Of a stretch of DNA of 64,000 bases, positions 22,940 to 31,810 are shown piece by piece. Numbering within the stretch: position 1 is the stretch's first letter; each line of letters begins with the position of its first letter. Origin of the DNA: Verrucomicrobiaceae bacterium (lineage in GTDB: Bacteria > Verrucomicrobiota > Verrucomicrobiia > Verrucomicrobiales > Verrucomicrobiaceae); the NCBI GenBank assembly GCA_016713245.1, contig JADJPM010000004.1:1426001-1490000 (forward strand), read 5' to 3'. The notes beneath the pieces were generated by a model. That model saw only the letters and a list, made by a program, of their open reading frames with translations, did no database searches and was not told the DNA's origin. The position numbers and the translations under genes are program-made.

Positions 22940-24817
22940 ATGGCAAAAAAAGCCCGTAAACGTCCCGTCAAAGCCCCTCCAGCCCCACTGTCTCTCGCCA
23001 CACCGAGGGCCTGGAAGGTGCCCGCGGCCATCGTGTTGCTTTGTGCGGTGCTTTACGGCTGGACGCTGCCTTTTCCGATGGTGTTCGACGATGATACTTA
23101 CCTGCTGAACAACCCCTTTTTCCGTGCGGATAGCTTTGGGTATCCGTTTCGCTTCCAGGAGTTTGTGAGCGCACCGCAGAAGATGGGCCTCGATCCCGAT
23201 CTCGCGGTAAATTTCGTCACCCGGCCGGTTTCGTATGCCACCTTCTATTTGAATCACGCTTTGGGCGTTTGGAACCCCTCGGGCTTCCGTTTGGTGAATG
23301 TGCTCGTGCATTCGGCGAACAGTCTGCTGCTCTGGGCTGTGCTGAGGCTGCTGATGAGCCGATTGATGAAGGCGGGCAAGCTCACCGAAGCCTCCACGGC
23401 CTTCATCCCCGCTGCGGCAGCCCTTCTCTTTGCTGCGCATCCACTCGCGGTGGAGTCCGTCACCTACATCGTGCAGCGTTTCACTTCGTTGGCGGCCTTT
23501 TGGAGCCTGCTGGCGGCGTGGTTGTATTTTCGCTCCACGGAGGAGGGGCTCGAAAAAGCACCTGTCATTCGTTTTCGAGTCTCCGCAGCCGTGGTGATGC
23601 TTCTGGGCATGCTCACGAAGGAATGCGCCGTCGTCACACCACTGCTTATCGTGCTGCTTGATGTGCTCGTGGGCCAGGCTGAATGGAAAACGTCCTTCCG
23701 TCGTGCATGGCCGCTGCTCGTCACTCTGCCGGTGATCCCGTTGCTTGTTTTGATGTCCTCCGCCGTATTGAATGGCGGCAGCCTCGATCTCAGTGCCGGC
23801 CTGAACATCGTCAACTCACGCGATGAGCCGGTGACGCATCTTCAATATCTGCTCACGCAGTTCACCGTCATCGCCCACTACCTGCGGCTCATGCTCTGGC
23901 CCTCCGGCCAGAACATTGATCCTGCCTGGGACACGCACAGCACGCTGCTGAGCTGGCCGGTGGCGGGCTCGCTCTTTTTGCACCTCGCCCTCATCCTCCT
24001 CGCTATGCTCGCCTTTCGACGCTGGCGGCAGATGGATGGCCGTGCGCGGTTGGGGCTGGCTGCCGTGCTGTGGTTTTACCTCGGCATCTGCATCTCCTCC
24101 GGCCTCGTGCCGCTGCCGGATATGGTGGCCGAGCATCGCAGCTATCTACCCTCGGCGGGCATCTTCATCATGCTCGCCTGTCTTTTCGATCTGCTGCGTG
24201 CAAAGCTGGCTGAGAGGCCACAAGTCTTCCAGGTGATCGCCGCGGGACTGGTGCTCGCTCTGGGCACGACGACCGTGCTGCGCAATATGGTCTGGAGCAG
24301 CGCAGAGACTCTGTGGGCGGATGCCTCGAGCAAAAGCCCCGGCAAATATCGCGTGTGGAGCAATCTTGGCGTGGCACTCACCGGCCAAGGTCGCGAAAAA
24401 GAGGCTGCCAAGTGCTTTCGCAAGTCCGTCGAGATCGAGCCAGCCTTCTCCAATGGCGTGCTCAATCTCGCGAACTCCCTTCTTCGTCTGGGCCGCCCCC
24501 AGGAGGCCATCAGCGAGATCGACCGACTGAATGAGCACAGCCCCGTATCGGCGGCGGCTCCAGCCATGCTCTACACCAAGGCGCTGGGCTTTTTCAAAAC
24601 CGGTAAAACAAGTGAGGCCGCCGAGATTCTCGCCGAGGTGCTCCAAAGAGACCCCGCCAATGCTTTCACGCATCGCCTGCTCGGCATCATTCGCGCCGAG
24701 CAGGGCAGGCTCCGGGAATCGCTCACCCATCTCCGCGAGGCGAGTCGCCAGATGCCTGGAGACGCGGATCTACGTGAAAAAGTATCGAAGCTGGAGCAGC
24801 ACCTCGCCAGCAGCTGA
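22940..24817 (+). CDS. TMTC-like GT-C membrane protein with C-terminal TPRs (copy 3)
   Basis: 625 residues from the ATG at 22940; its basic MAKKARKRP start resembles copy 1, which supports it over the in-frame start at 22880. D50-D51 lie in FPMVFDDDTYLLNNP, the likely GT-C acidic motif. HPLAVESVTYIVQRFTSLA, LMLWPSGQNIDPAW and GLVPLPDMVAEHRSYLPSAG are shared with the other two copies. About ten membrane helices are followed by three or four TPRs (about 465-625), predicted periplasmic. Divergence between copies is greatest in the TPR region, as expected if they bind different acceptors. The gene ends 1 base before the convergent sulfatase stop. Confidence 0.82.
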   Translation: MAKKARKRPVKAPPAPLSLATPRAWKVPAAIVLLCAVLYGWTLPFPMVFDDDTYLLNNPFFRADSFGYPFRFQEFVSAPQKMGLDPDLAVNFVTRPVSYATFYLNHALGVWNPSGFRLVNVLVHSANSLLLWAVLRLLMSRLMKAGKLTEASTAFIPAAAALLFAAHPLAVESVTYIVQRFTSLAAFWSLLAAWLYFRSTEEGLEKAPVIRFRVSAAVVMLLGMLTKECAVVTPLLIVLLDVLVGQAEWKTSFRRAWPLLVTLPVIPLLVLMSSAVLNGGSLDLSAGLNIVNSRDEPVTHLQYLLTQFTVIAHYLRLMLWPSGQNIDPAWDTHSTLLSWPVAGSLFLHLALILLAMLAFRRWRQMDGRARLGLAAVLWFYLGICISSGLVPLPDMVAEHRSYLPSAGIFIMLACLFDLLRAKLAERPQVFQVIAAGLVLALGTTTVLRNMVWSSAETLWADASSKSPGKYRVWSNLGVALTGQGREKEAAKCFRKSVEIEPAFSNGVLNLANSLLRLGRPQEAISEIDRLNEHSPVSAAAPAMLYTKALGFFKTGKTSEAAEILAEVLQRDPANAFTHRLLGIIRAEQGRLRESLTHLREASRQMPGDADLREKVSKLEQHLASS

Positions 24818-24818
24818 C

Positions 24819-26240
24819 TCACTCCTTCACCCGACCCGGCTCGCGAGTGCCGCTGCCGGTGGGTTGCTTCATGAGGCTATCGCCCAACTCCGTGCGCATG
24901 GTTTGCGCATGCTTTTGAAGCTTCGCCACCTCATCGGGATGCTCTGAAGCCACGTTCTTCGATTCGCTGAGATCGGTGTAAAGATCGTATAGCTCCGGCT
25001 GCTCGATGCTCTGCTGTTTGTAGAGCACCGGAATGCCGTCCTGCGCCTTTTCGGTCACGCCAGCGATGCTGCGATACTTGTGAGGGAGCTGGAGTTTCCA
25101 CCGCCCGTCCCCGCTGGTGATGGCTTGGAGTTGGTTTTGCTCATAATAGAAGGCGTAGAAGTCATGCGGGTTCAACGCGCCTTTTTCACCGGCGACGATG
25201 GGCCAGCAGTTGAGGCCGTCGATCTTGTGATCGGGCAGTTTGGCATCAATGACATGGGCGATGGTCGGTAGGATATCGATGGTCATCATCATCGCGTCCG
25301 TGGTGGTGCCGGCGGGAATCTTGGCAGGCCATTTCATGATGCCGGAGACACGCGTGCCACCTTCCCAGCAGCTTCCTTTGCCCTCGCGGAGAGGTCCGGC
25401 GCTGCCAGCGTGGTCGCCGTAGCTGAGCCATGGGCCATTGTCGGAGGTGAAGATGACCCAGGTGTTCTCTTCGAGGCCGTTTTTCTTCAGCGTGTCCATG
25501 ATCTGGCCCACGGACCAATCCACCTCCATCATCACATCCCCAAACAGGCCCTTGCCGGACTTGCCTTTGAACTTCTCGCTCACAAACAGCGGCACATGAA
25601 CCATGCTGTGCGCCAAGTAGAGGAAAAAGGGCTTGTCCTTGTTCTTCTCGATGAAGTTCACTCCACGCGTCGTGTAGTCCGTGGTGAGATGGGTCTGATT
25701 CTCTGGCGTGATTTCTTCATCTATGATGCGGTCGTTTTCGATCATCGGCAGCTTCGGGTAACTGCCCTTCTTCGCCTGCGGATGGTAAGGCCACATGTCG
25801 TTCGAGTAGGGGATCCCATAGTATTGATCGAAACCATGCTTCACCGGCAAAAACGGGGGCAGAGAACCGAGGTGCCATTTTCCCACCGCCGCAGTGGCGT
25901 AGTTCTTTTGCTTCACCAGCTCAGCGATGGTCATTTCATCCGCATGAATGCCATGCTTCGCCGAAGGCCCGAGAGCGCCGTGCATGCCGAGGCGGTTCGG
26001 GTAGCAGCCCGTGAGCAGGGCGGTGCGTGAGGCGCTGCAAACCGGCTGGGCCACATGGAAATTGGTGAACTTGCGTCCTTCAGCGGCCAGCTTGTCGATG
26101 TTCGGCGTTTGATAACCCTGGGCACCAAAGCAGCCCACATCGGCGTAGCCCATGTCGTCCATGAAGATGATCACGATGTTTGGCTGCGTGGCCGCAGCGA
26201 GGCTGGAAGCGAGGGCGAGGAGACAGGAAAGGAGGCGCAT
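24819..26240 (-). CDS. Secreted arylsulfatase-like sulfatase
   Basis: 473 residues. A signal peptide (about 1-18) is followed by PNIVIIFMDDMGYADVG with metal ligands D28-D29. The formylglycine motif is CSASR (C68-R72) in QPVCSASRTALLTGCYPNR, so Cys is oxidised by an aerobic-type maturase. GKWHLG, TSDNGPW and the WEGGTRVSG block complete the S1 sulfatase profile. The protein would remove sulfate esters in the periplasm or outside. Such enzymes are abundant in Verrucomicrobia that degrade sulfated polysaccharides. The substrate cannot be told from the sequence. It is transcribed alone and convergent with TMTC copy 3. Confidence 0.94.
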   Translation of the reverse strand: MRLLSCLLALASSLAAATQPNIVIIFMDDMGYADVGCFGAQGYQTPNIDKLAAEGRKFTNFHVAQPVCSASRTALLTGCYPNRLGMHGALGPSAKHGIHADEMTIAELVKQKNYATAAVGKWHLGSLPPFLPVKHGFDQYYGIPYSNDMWPYHPQAKKGSYPKLPMIENDRIIDEEITPENQTHLTTDYTTRGVNFIEKNKDKPFFLYLAHSMVHVPLFVSEKFKGKSGKGLFGDVMMEVDWSVGQIMDTLKKNGLEENTWVIFTSDNGPWLSYGDHAGSAGPLREGKGSCWEGGTRVSGIMKWPAKIPAGTTTDAMMMTIDILPTIAHVIDAKLPDHKIDGLNCWPIVAGEKGALNPHDFYAFYYEQNQLQAITSGDGRWKLQLPHKYRSIAGVTEKAQDGIPVLYKQQSIEQPELYDLYTDLSESKNVASEHPDEVAKLQKHAQTMRTELGDSLMKQPTGSGTREPGRVKE

Positions 26241-26320
26241 GAGAGGGGAACGTCATCCATCGCGGGAGATTTCACGTTGGTCGATGGAGTGAGGCTGTGG
26301 TCAGCGTTTTTCAAAGCCCC

Positions 26321-27631
26321 ATGCGCCTCCTCGCCTTCCTATGTCTCACCGCCACGGCTCTTCATGCCCAAGTGGCTCCTTATGATATCTTTCCTGATGC
26401 CGATCCGCCTTACTACCGCGTCCGCTATGAGGCCTCGAAGCTGATCTTTCCGGTGAATTACACTCTTTGGCTGCCTCCGGGCGTGAAGGAGATTCGGGGC
26501 GTGATCGTGCATCAGCACGGCTGTGGGGAAGGATCATGCAAATCGGGTCTCACGGGTGCTTTTGACCTTCATTGGCAGGCGCTGGCCAAGAAACACGGCT
26601 GCGCCCTGCTGGCTCCGAGCTACGAGCAGCCTGACAAGGCCGATTGCCAGATGTGGTGCGATCCGCGCAATGGCAGCGATGAGGCCTTCCAGAAATGCCT
26701 GGCCGATCTCGGTGCGAAGAGCGGTCATCCTGAACTCTCGAAAGTGCCGTGGGCGCTATGGGGGCACAGCGGCGGCGGGCATTGGGCGGGTGGCATGACC
26801 TTGCTGCATCCTGAACGCGTGGCCGCCACGTGGCTACGCTCCGGTGTGCCACTGCTCAGCAGCGATGAAAAACGCAGCACCATCAAGCCACACACCCTTT
26901 CAGAGGCCGCGCTGAAGGTGCCGATGATGTGCAATCCGGGCACGAAAGAAGGCGTGAGCGTCAAGGAAGGTCGCTTCGCCGGTGTGTGGCCGGCGAATGA
27001 AGCCTTCTTCAGCGCCGTGCGTGGCAAGGGCGGGCTCATCGGCGTGGCCGTCGATCCGCTCACCAGCCATGAGTGCGGCAATCAACGCTACATGGCCATC
27101 GCGTGGCTCGATGCCTGTCTGGCGCTTCGCTTGCCTGAAAAGCTCGGCGAACCTCTCCGCACCATGCCGGAAGAGGGTGCCTGGCTTTCCAGGCTGCTCA
27201 CCACTGAGGCCGTTTCTGCGAAACAATATGCTGGTGACCATGCGAAAGCCGTCTGGCTGCCGAACGAGGTCGTGGCGAAGCTTTGGATGCACTATGTGAA
27301 AGACACGCTGGTGCCGGATACCACACCGCCACCTGCTCCCTCGAACCTCCGTGTGAACGGCAGCGAGCTCACCTGGGATGCCGAAGCCGATCTCGATAGC
27401 GGCATCGCCCATTTCATCATCGAGCGGGACGGCCAAAAGATCGCCACCGTGCCGGATCAGGCCAAAAACCCCTTTGGTCGCCCCATCTTCCAAGGCCTGC
27501 AATACAGCGACACGCCCGCGATGCCGCTGGTGAAGATGACCTTCACCGATGCGAAGCCGGAGGCTGGCAAAAAGCACGTGTATCGCATTCGCACGGTGAA
27601 TACCGCAGGCCTTGTCTCCGAGGCTCAGTAG
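26321..27631 (+). CDS. Secreted alpha/beta hydrolase-fold protein
   Basis: 436 residues from the ATG at 26321, which starts a clean signal peptide (MRLLAFLCLTATALHA); a start at 26297 adds 8 residues. The core has GVIVHQHGCGEGSC, a possible oxyanion region, and a nucleophile elbow GHSGGG (S150). Four cysteines lie in the first 130 residues. The last 100 residues (from about PPAPSNLRVNGSELTWDAEAD) resemble a fibronectin-III-like domain. Function is probably esterase or peptidase on an extracellular substrate. Its stop overlaps the convergent deoC stop by 7 bases. Confidence 0.75.
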   Translation: MRLLAFLCLTATALHAQVAPYDIFPDADPPYYRVRYEASKLIFPVNYTLWLPPGVKEIRGVIVHQHGCGEGSCKSGLTGAFDLHWQALAKKHGCALLAPSYEQPDKADCQMWCDPRNGSDEAFQKCLADLGAKSGHPELSKVPWALWGHSGGGHWAGGMTLLHPERVAATWLRSGVPLLSSDEKRSTIKPHTLSEAALKVPMMCNPGTKEGVSVKEGRFAGVWPANEAFFSAVRGKGGLIGVAVDPLTSHECGNQRYMAIAWLDACLALRLPEKLGEPLRTMPEEGAWLSRLLTTEAVSAKQYAGDHAKAVWLPNEVVAKLWMHYVKDTLVPDTTPPPAPSNLRVNGSELTWDAEADLDSGIAHFIIERDGQKIATVPDQAKNPFGRPIFQGLQYSDTPAMPLVKMTFTDAKPEAGKKHVYRIRTVNTAGLVSEAQ

Positions 27632-28407
27632 CCTCCCGAGCCGATCTTGCCGGAGGAGTCGCCGCTTTCTCCGGCAGCTTCGCGTCGGCGATACTCGTCC
27701 ATCATGGCTGCGGTGGCGGTGGCTCCGCAGCGACTACCGCCAAGGTCGCGCACCTTGATCAGACCATCGAGATCACGCACGCCGCCTGCGGCCTTCACCT
27801 GCACTTTGGGCGAGCAACTGTCCCGCATGAGCGCAAGGTCGTGCTCGGTGGCTCCCTTGTAGTTGTAGCTGCCGTCGGCCTGTTTGACGAACCCGTAACC
27901 CGTGCTGGTCTTCACCCAATCGGCTCCGGCACGTTCGCAGATTTCGCAGAGCTTGCGTTTGAAGTCATCGCTGCTCAAACCTGCGCCACCGTTGGTGAGG
28001 TAGTCGTTTTCAAAGATGACCTTTACCTTGGCTCCGTGGCGGTGAGCCTCGTCACACACGGCTTTCACATCCGCTTCGACGTAGTCCCAATCACCGCCGA
28101 GGGCTTTGCCAATGTTGATGACCATGTCGATCTCGTTTGCGCCGTCCTGGCAGGCGAGCTGGGTCTCGTAGCGCTTGGATTCTGTGGTGCTATTGCCATG
28201 CGGAAAGCCGATCACGCAGCCGACGAGGACGCCAGAGCCGCTCAGCCATGCCACGGCCTGCTTCACGGCATACGGTTTGATGCAGACGGAGGCCGCCTGA
28301 TACTTGGCGGCCAGTTGGCAGCCTGCTTCCAGGTCCGCATCCGTCATGGTTGGATGCAGGAGGCTGTGGTCGATCATTTTGGCGAGGTCGGAGTAGCTGT
28401 ATTTCAT
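27625..28407 (-). CDS. deoC: Deoxyribose-phosphate aldolase
   Basis: 260 residues. Schiff-base lysine K166 lies in DWVKTSTGYG, the second lysine K205 in VQVKAAGGVRD, and the acidic partner D94 in NEIDMVINIG: the full DeoC catalytic set. It splits 2-deoxyribose-5-phosphate into acetaldehyde and glyceraldehyde-3-phosphate in nucleoside catabolism. The C-terminus is about 20 residues longer and Gly/Ser-rich (GESGDSSGKIGSGGY). It diverges from a GntR gene across a double palindrome (28419-28451) that starts 11 bases upstream of the deoC ATG, so repression by that regulator is likely. Confidence 0.95.
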   Translation of the reverse strand: MKYSYSDLAKMIDHSLLHPTMTDADLEAGCQLAAKYQAASVCIKPYAVKQAVAWLSGSGVLVGCVIGFPHGNSTTESKRYETQLACQDGANEIDMVINIGKALGGDWDYVEADVKAVCDEAHRHGAKVKVIFENDYLTNGGAGLSSDDFKRKLCEICERAGADWVKTSTGYGFVKQADGSYNYKGATEHDLALMRDSCSPKVQVKAAGGVRDLDGLIKVRDLGGSRCGATATAAMMDEYRRREAAGESGDSSGKIGSGGY

Positions 28408-28418
28408 GGTGATAGGAT

Positions 28419-28451
28419 TGGCTTAGCCAGTTTTTAAAATTGGCTAAGCCA
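28419..28451. promoter_or_regulatory. Double palindromic operator between deoC and gntR
   Basis: Two sites, TGGCTTAGCCA (28419-28429) and TGGCTAAGCCA (28441-28451), are each palindromic (TGGCT-N-AGCCA) and are reverse complements of each other. Their centres are 22 bases apart, about two helical turns. The AT-rich spacer TTTTTAAAA suits a promoter element. This is the arrangement expected for two GntR dimers on the same helix face, controlling both divergent genes. Confidence 0.8.
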
Positions 28452-28490
28452 CTTGTCAAAGGTCTGTTTGCGGACAAAATCGCCACCGGT

Positions 28491-29228
28491 ATGACCTCCT
28501 TGCACCAGCAGCTCGTCGAGAAACTGCGCAGACTGCTGCGCGGGAGGTCGTTTGCGGCAGGTGCTCGTTTTTTGACGGAGCGGGAGATTGCAGAGCGCTA
28601 TCACACCAGTCGTCCCACAGCGAACAAGGCCCTCAGCAGCCTCGTTTCCGCTGGGCTGCTGGAGATCCGCCAAGGCGCGGGCACTTTTGTGAGGGAGGGC
28701 GTGCTGGACTATGATTTGCAGCGTCTCGTGAGCTTCACAGAAAAGGCCGTGGCAGCGGGGCGAACGCCTGGCACGAAGGTTATCCGCCTCGAAAAGACCA
28801 CTGTGCCGGAAATGGCGGTGAAGATGAATTTGAAGCCGGAGGAGCCGCTATGGCTGTTGGAGCGGGTGAGGCTGGCGGATGATCAACCGGTGATTTTTGA
28901 GCGTCGCCACATCGTGACGGCTCTTTGCCCGGGTTTGACGAAACCAGCGGCGAAAGGCTCGCTGTATGCGTTTTGGACTCAAAAGTGCCGTCTGAGCATC
29001 GCGGGAGCCGCTGAGGTGATCCGTGCGGTGAATGCCAGCAAGGTCCACGCGGTTCATCTTGATCTGCGAGCAGGTGCCGCCTGCCTGCAAGTCACTGCCA
29101 CGGGCTATCTGGCGGATGGCAGAGCACTCTGGCATGAGGAGACGCTTTACCGCAGTGATGTGTATGAGTTTCGCAATCAACTCGGTGGCCTCACGCCGCC
29201 GAAGCCGGCCATGGGTGCGATGCGGTGA
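28491..29228 (+). CDS. GntR family regulator, HutC type with UTRA domain
   Basis: 245 residues from the ATG at 28491. The alternative TTG at 28440 would run the coding region through the right operator site and add 17 residues not seen in GntR proteins. The N-terminal winged helix has FLTEREIAERYHTSRPTANKALSSL and LEIRQGAGTFVRE. The UTRA-like effector domain begins near GRTPGTKVIRLEK and contains LWLLERVRLADDQPVIFERR. The effector is likely a sugar phosphate or nucleoside product, as judged from divergent deoC. The operator upstream implies autoregulation. Confidence 0.9.
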   Translation: MTSLHQQLVEKLRRLLRGRSFAAGARFLTEREIAERYHTSRPTANKALSSLVSAGLLEIRQGAGTFVREGVLDYDLQRLVSFTEKAVAAGRTPGTKVIRLEKTTVPEMAVKMNLKPEEPLWLLERVRLADDQPVIFERRHIVTALCPGLTKPAAKGSLYAFWTQKCRLSIAGAAEVIRAVNASKVHAVHLDLRAGAACLQVTATGYLADGRALWHEETLYRSDVYEFRNQLGGLTPPKPAMGAMR

Positions 29229-29232
29229 GGCT

Positions 29233-30315
29233 TCACCGGTTCTCGCGGAGGAAGGCGCGGTGATTCATCTGGACGAAATCGGCATCGCGGGCGCGGACGA
29301 GGGCATCATCAAGGGTGATAAAGCCGTGATTGGCGAGGTGGAGGAGGCTGTCATCAATGGTATGCATGCCATTGACCGAACCGAGCTGGATGAGATTCGG
29401 GAGCTGAGTGAGGCGGCGAGAGCGGATGGTGGAGGCGATGGCAGAACTTCCCACCATGATCTCAGAGGCCATGACGCGGCCAGGCTGATCACGCCGCACG
29501 ATGAGGGACTGGCAAATGACGCCACGCAGTGAACTCGCGAGCTGCGAGGCCACAAACTCCTGCTGCTCTTCTGGAAAGGCATCCATGATGCGCAGGATGG
29601 TGCTGGGGGCGTCGTGGGTGTGCAGCGTGCTCACGACGAGGTGCCCCGTTTCGGCGGCGGTGAGAGCGGTGCGCATCGTTTCCATGTCACGCAGCTCACT
29701 GACGATGATGACATCGGCGTCCTGGCGCAGGGCGCTTTTGATGGCGGCGGCAAAGCTGTGTGTATCTGCGCCCACCTGACGCTGGCGGATGACGCTTTGG
29801 CCGTGGGCGAAGAGGTATTCGATGGGATCCTCAATGCTCACGATGGTGGCTTTTCGCACTCGGGAGATGTGCTGGGTGAGGGAGGAGAGCGTGGTGGTCT
29901 TGCCTGAATTGCTGGTGCCGGTGACGAGGATGAGGCCATCACGCAAATGGGCGAAACCTTCCACGGTGGGGCCATGGCCGAGATCACGCAGCTCGGGGAT
30001 CGAGCTCGGGATGTAGCGAAAGGAGGCTTCGATGCGACCGAGGACGTAGCAGGCATTGCCACGGAAGCGCCCGAGATTTTCCACCTGGATGGCAAAGTCC
30101 AACTCCCACTCTTTTTCGAGCTTGGCCCGCTGGTTTTCTTTTAACACGCCGAGGATCAGCTCGCGGAGATCGGCGAGATCAAACTCCTCATCGGTGACGG
30201 GTTCGAGCACGCCATTGATGCGACCCATCGGTGGAGAACCGGCCGCGAGGTGCAAGTCCGAGCCACCGCGTTCGATGACCATGTAAAGATATTCGATGAG
30301 GTCGTGGGTGCGCAT
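29233..30315 (-). CDS. pilT: PilT-family twitching/retraction ATPase (copy 1)
   Basis: 360 residues. The N-terminal domain has GGSDLHLAAGSPPMGRING, typical of PilT. Walker A is GTSNSGKTT (133-141), with Asn where Gly or Thr is more usual. The Asp box SIEDPIEYLF, Walker B VIIVSELRD (Ser replaces the usual Gly; Glu kept) and the His box GHLVVSTLHTHDA are present. PilT hexamers power type IV pilus retraction at the inner membrane. It follows a second PilT-like gene on the same strand, with a 152-base repeat-filled gap between them. No pilin genes are in the window. Confidence 0.93.
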   Translation of the reverse strand: MRTHDLIEYLYMVIERGGSDLHLAAGSPPMGRINGVLEPVTDEEFDLADLRELILGVLKENQRAKLEKEWELDFAIQVENLGRFRGNACYVLGRIEASFRYIPSSIPELRDLGHGPTVEGFAHLRDGLILVTGTSNSGKTTTLSSLTQHISRVRKATIVSIEDPIEYLFAHGQSVIRQRQVGADTHSFAAAIKSALRQDADVIIVSELRDMETMRTALTAAETGHLVVSTLHTHDAPSTILRIMDAFPEEQQEFVASQLASSLRGVICQSLIVRRDQPGRVMASEIMVGSSAIASTIRSRRLTQLPNLIQLGSVNGMHTIDDSLLHLANHGFITLDDALVRARDADFVQMNHRAFLRENR

Positions 30316-30323
30316 AAGAGGGA

Positions 30324-30467
30324 GAATGACGAATGAATAAATCCGAATGACGAAGGAATGACGAATGCCTCAACGACGAGGCGGGGCTTCACGATGTTTG
30401 GGAGGAGTTTTCGAGGTTTTCGCTTCGGACTTCATTCGTCATTCGGTTTTCGTGATTCGTCATTTCC
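30324..30467. repeat. Inverted cluster of GAATGACGAATG repeats between pilT genes
   Basis: The left side has three GAATGACGAA units (30324, about 30344 and about 30355). The right side has two in inverse orientation (CATTCGTCATTCGG 30433-30446; GATTCGTCATTTCC 30454-30467). The whole can fold into a long stem. Related single units occur at 44071-44101, 46125-46134 and 58518-58560. No gene is supported here. Confidence 0.7.
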
Positions 30468-31520
30468 TCACGAAATGCCTCGGGCGGCCCGGCGGAATTC
30501 GGCCTCATTGCCAGCAGCGGCGATGGCGGTGGGCTCGTCGATCAAGCCAGACTCATAAGCGGCGACGATGGACTGGAGGAAGGTTCGGCAGTTCGGATCA
30601 TTTGCCCGCGTCATGTACTCGCTGATATCGCTGGTGGCACGACGGGCGATCCAATCACGCACCGCGCCGCCGTTTTGCAGATGCTCGACGAGCAGGGTGA
30701 GATGGCCGTCTTTACAAGGCACGAGCTTCTGGCAAAGCACGCCCACGAGCTGGTGGGAGAGCAGATGAAGGCCGATGCCCACCTGATCAGCGGGGAAAAG
30801 ATTCACAAAGCGGTCCATCGTATCCGCCACCGTCGCACTGTGCATGGAGGCGATCACGAGGTGGCCCGTCTCGCAAGCTTGCAGCGCCGTGAAGGCGGTA
30901 TCGTAATCACGGATTTCTCCCACGAAGATCACATCCGGTGCCTGACGCATGGCGGCACGCAGACCGCGAGTAAAGCTGGGCGTGTCACGGCCTACTTCAC
31001 GCTGGGTGAACATGCTGCGATTGTTCGTGAAGATGTATTCGACCGGGTCCTCGATGGTCACGATGTGCCGAGCCACATTCGTGTTCATCCAGTGCAGCAT
31101 GCCAGCGAGCGTGGTGGATTTCCCCTGGCCGGTGGAGCCGGTGACGAGGACCATGCCGTGCTCCTGCATGGCCCAGCGGGTGAGCAGCCATTCCGGCGCA
31201 CCGAGCTTCGAGAGCTGCGGCATGTCCGTGCGCACGCGACGCAGCGTGGCGGCGAGGCGGCCCATCACTTTGTGAAGATTCACGCGGAAGCGGGTGCCGC
31301 TGCGGGAGACCATGCCGGTGTCCACATCGAGATCCTTGAGCGTGTCACCTCCGCAGGACTGCCACAGGCCGGCCATGGCGGGGAGCATGAGGTTTTCATC
31401 CCCGAAGATCATGAGCTGCTCATTGATCTTCATGCGGGGCACCTCGCCCTCCTGGAGGAAAACGTCGCTCGCCTGATGGTCTTCGGCGGCCTGGAGGATG
31501 TCATCAATGGAAATTGCCAT
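30468..31520 (-). CDS. PilT/PilU-like ATPase (copy 2)
   Basis: 350 residues, a diverged paralogue of the neighbouring pilT. It has Walker A GSTGQGKST (128-136), Asp box TIEDPVEYIF, Walker B VIFVGEIRDYDTA and His box GHLVIASMHSATVADT. The N-terminal PAS-like domain is shortened (SDVFLQEGEVPRMKINEQL). The C-terminus is longer and Ala-rich. Tandem PilT/PilU arrangements support twitching; this copy could be the accessory motor. Same strand as copy 1, likely one transcript. Confidence 0.9.
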   Translation of the reverse strand: MAISIDDILQAAEDHQASDVFLQEGEVPRMKINEQLMIFGDENLMLPAMAGLWQSCGGDTLKDLDVDTGMVSRSGTRFRVNLHKVMGRLAATLRRVRTDMPQLSKLGAPEWLLTRWAMQEHGMVLVTGSTGQGKSTTLAGMLHWMNTNVARHIVTIEDPVEYIFTNNRSMFTQREVGRDTPSFTRGLRAAMRQAPDVIFVGEIRDYDTAFTALQACETGHLVIASMHSATVADTMDRFVNLFPADQVGIGLHLLSHQLVGVLCQKLVPCKDGHLTLLVEHLQNGGAVRDWIARRATSDISEYMTRANDPNCRTFLQSIVAAYESGLIDEPTAIAAAGNEAEFRRAARGIS

Positions 31521-31608
31521 GCGGGAGGGGATATTGGAAACGTCGTATTACCTCACAAGCCCCCTCCTCGGCAATTGTTACATGCGCCGATGCTCAAATC
31601 TCCTTCGC

Positions 31609-31800
31609 TCAGTAGTCTTTTGGTAGCCTGAGTCCCGTGCGGCGCTCGTTCGGATAGTAGGCATCCCGGTGGTAGCGCCGATGCCCCACCGGATCGTGAT
31701 TCCTCCAAAACTCATCCATGCCCTCCGGCATGCTTCGGCATCCCGTCAGCATCCCGGCGGTGAGCAAAAGCGCCGGGCGCATGAGGGGATGGAGACGCAT
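31609..31800 (-). CDS. Small lipoprotein
   Basis: 63 residues. The N-terminus MRLHPLMRPALLLTAGMLTGC has a lipobox LTGC ending at C21, giving a mature peptide of 43 residues that is polar and rich in Arg, His and Tyr (GHRRYHRDAYYPNERR). No homologue recognised. It lies 10 bases after the serA stop, on the same strand, so it may be co-transcribed with serA. It could be wrongly called, but the lipobox favours a real gene. Confidence 0.6.
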   Translation of the reverse strand: MRLHPLMRPALLLTAGMLTGCRSMPEGMDEFWRNHDPVGHRRYHRDAYYPNERRTGLRLPKDY

Positions 31801-31810
31801 GGGAAATGGC

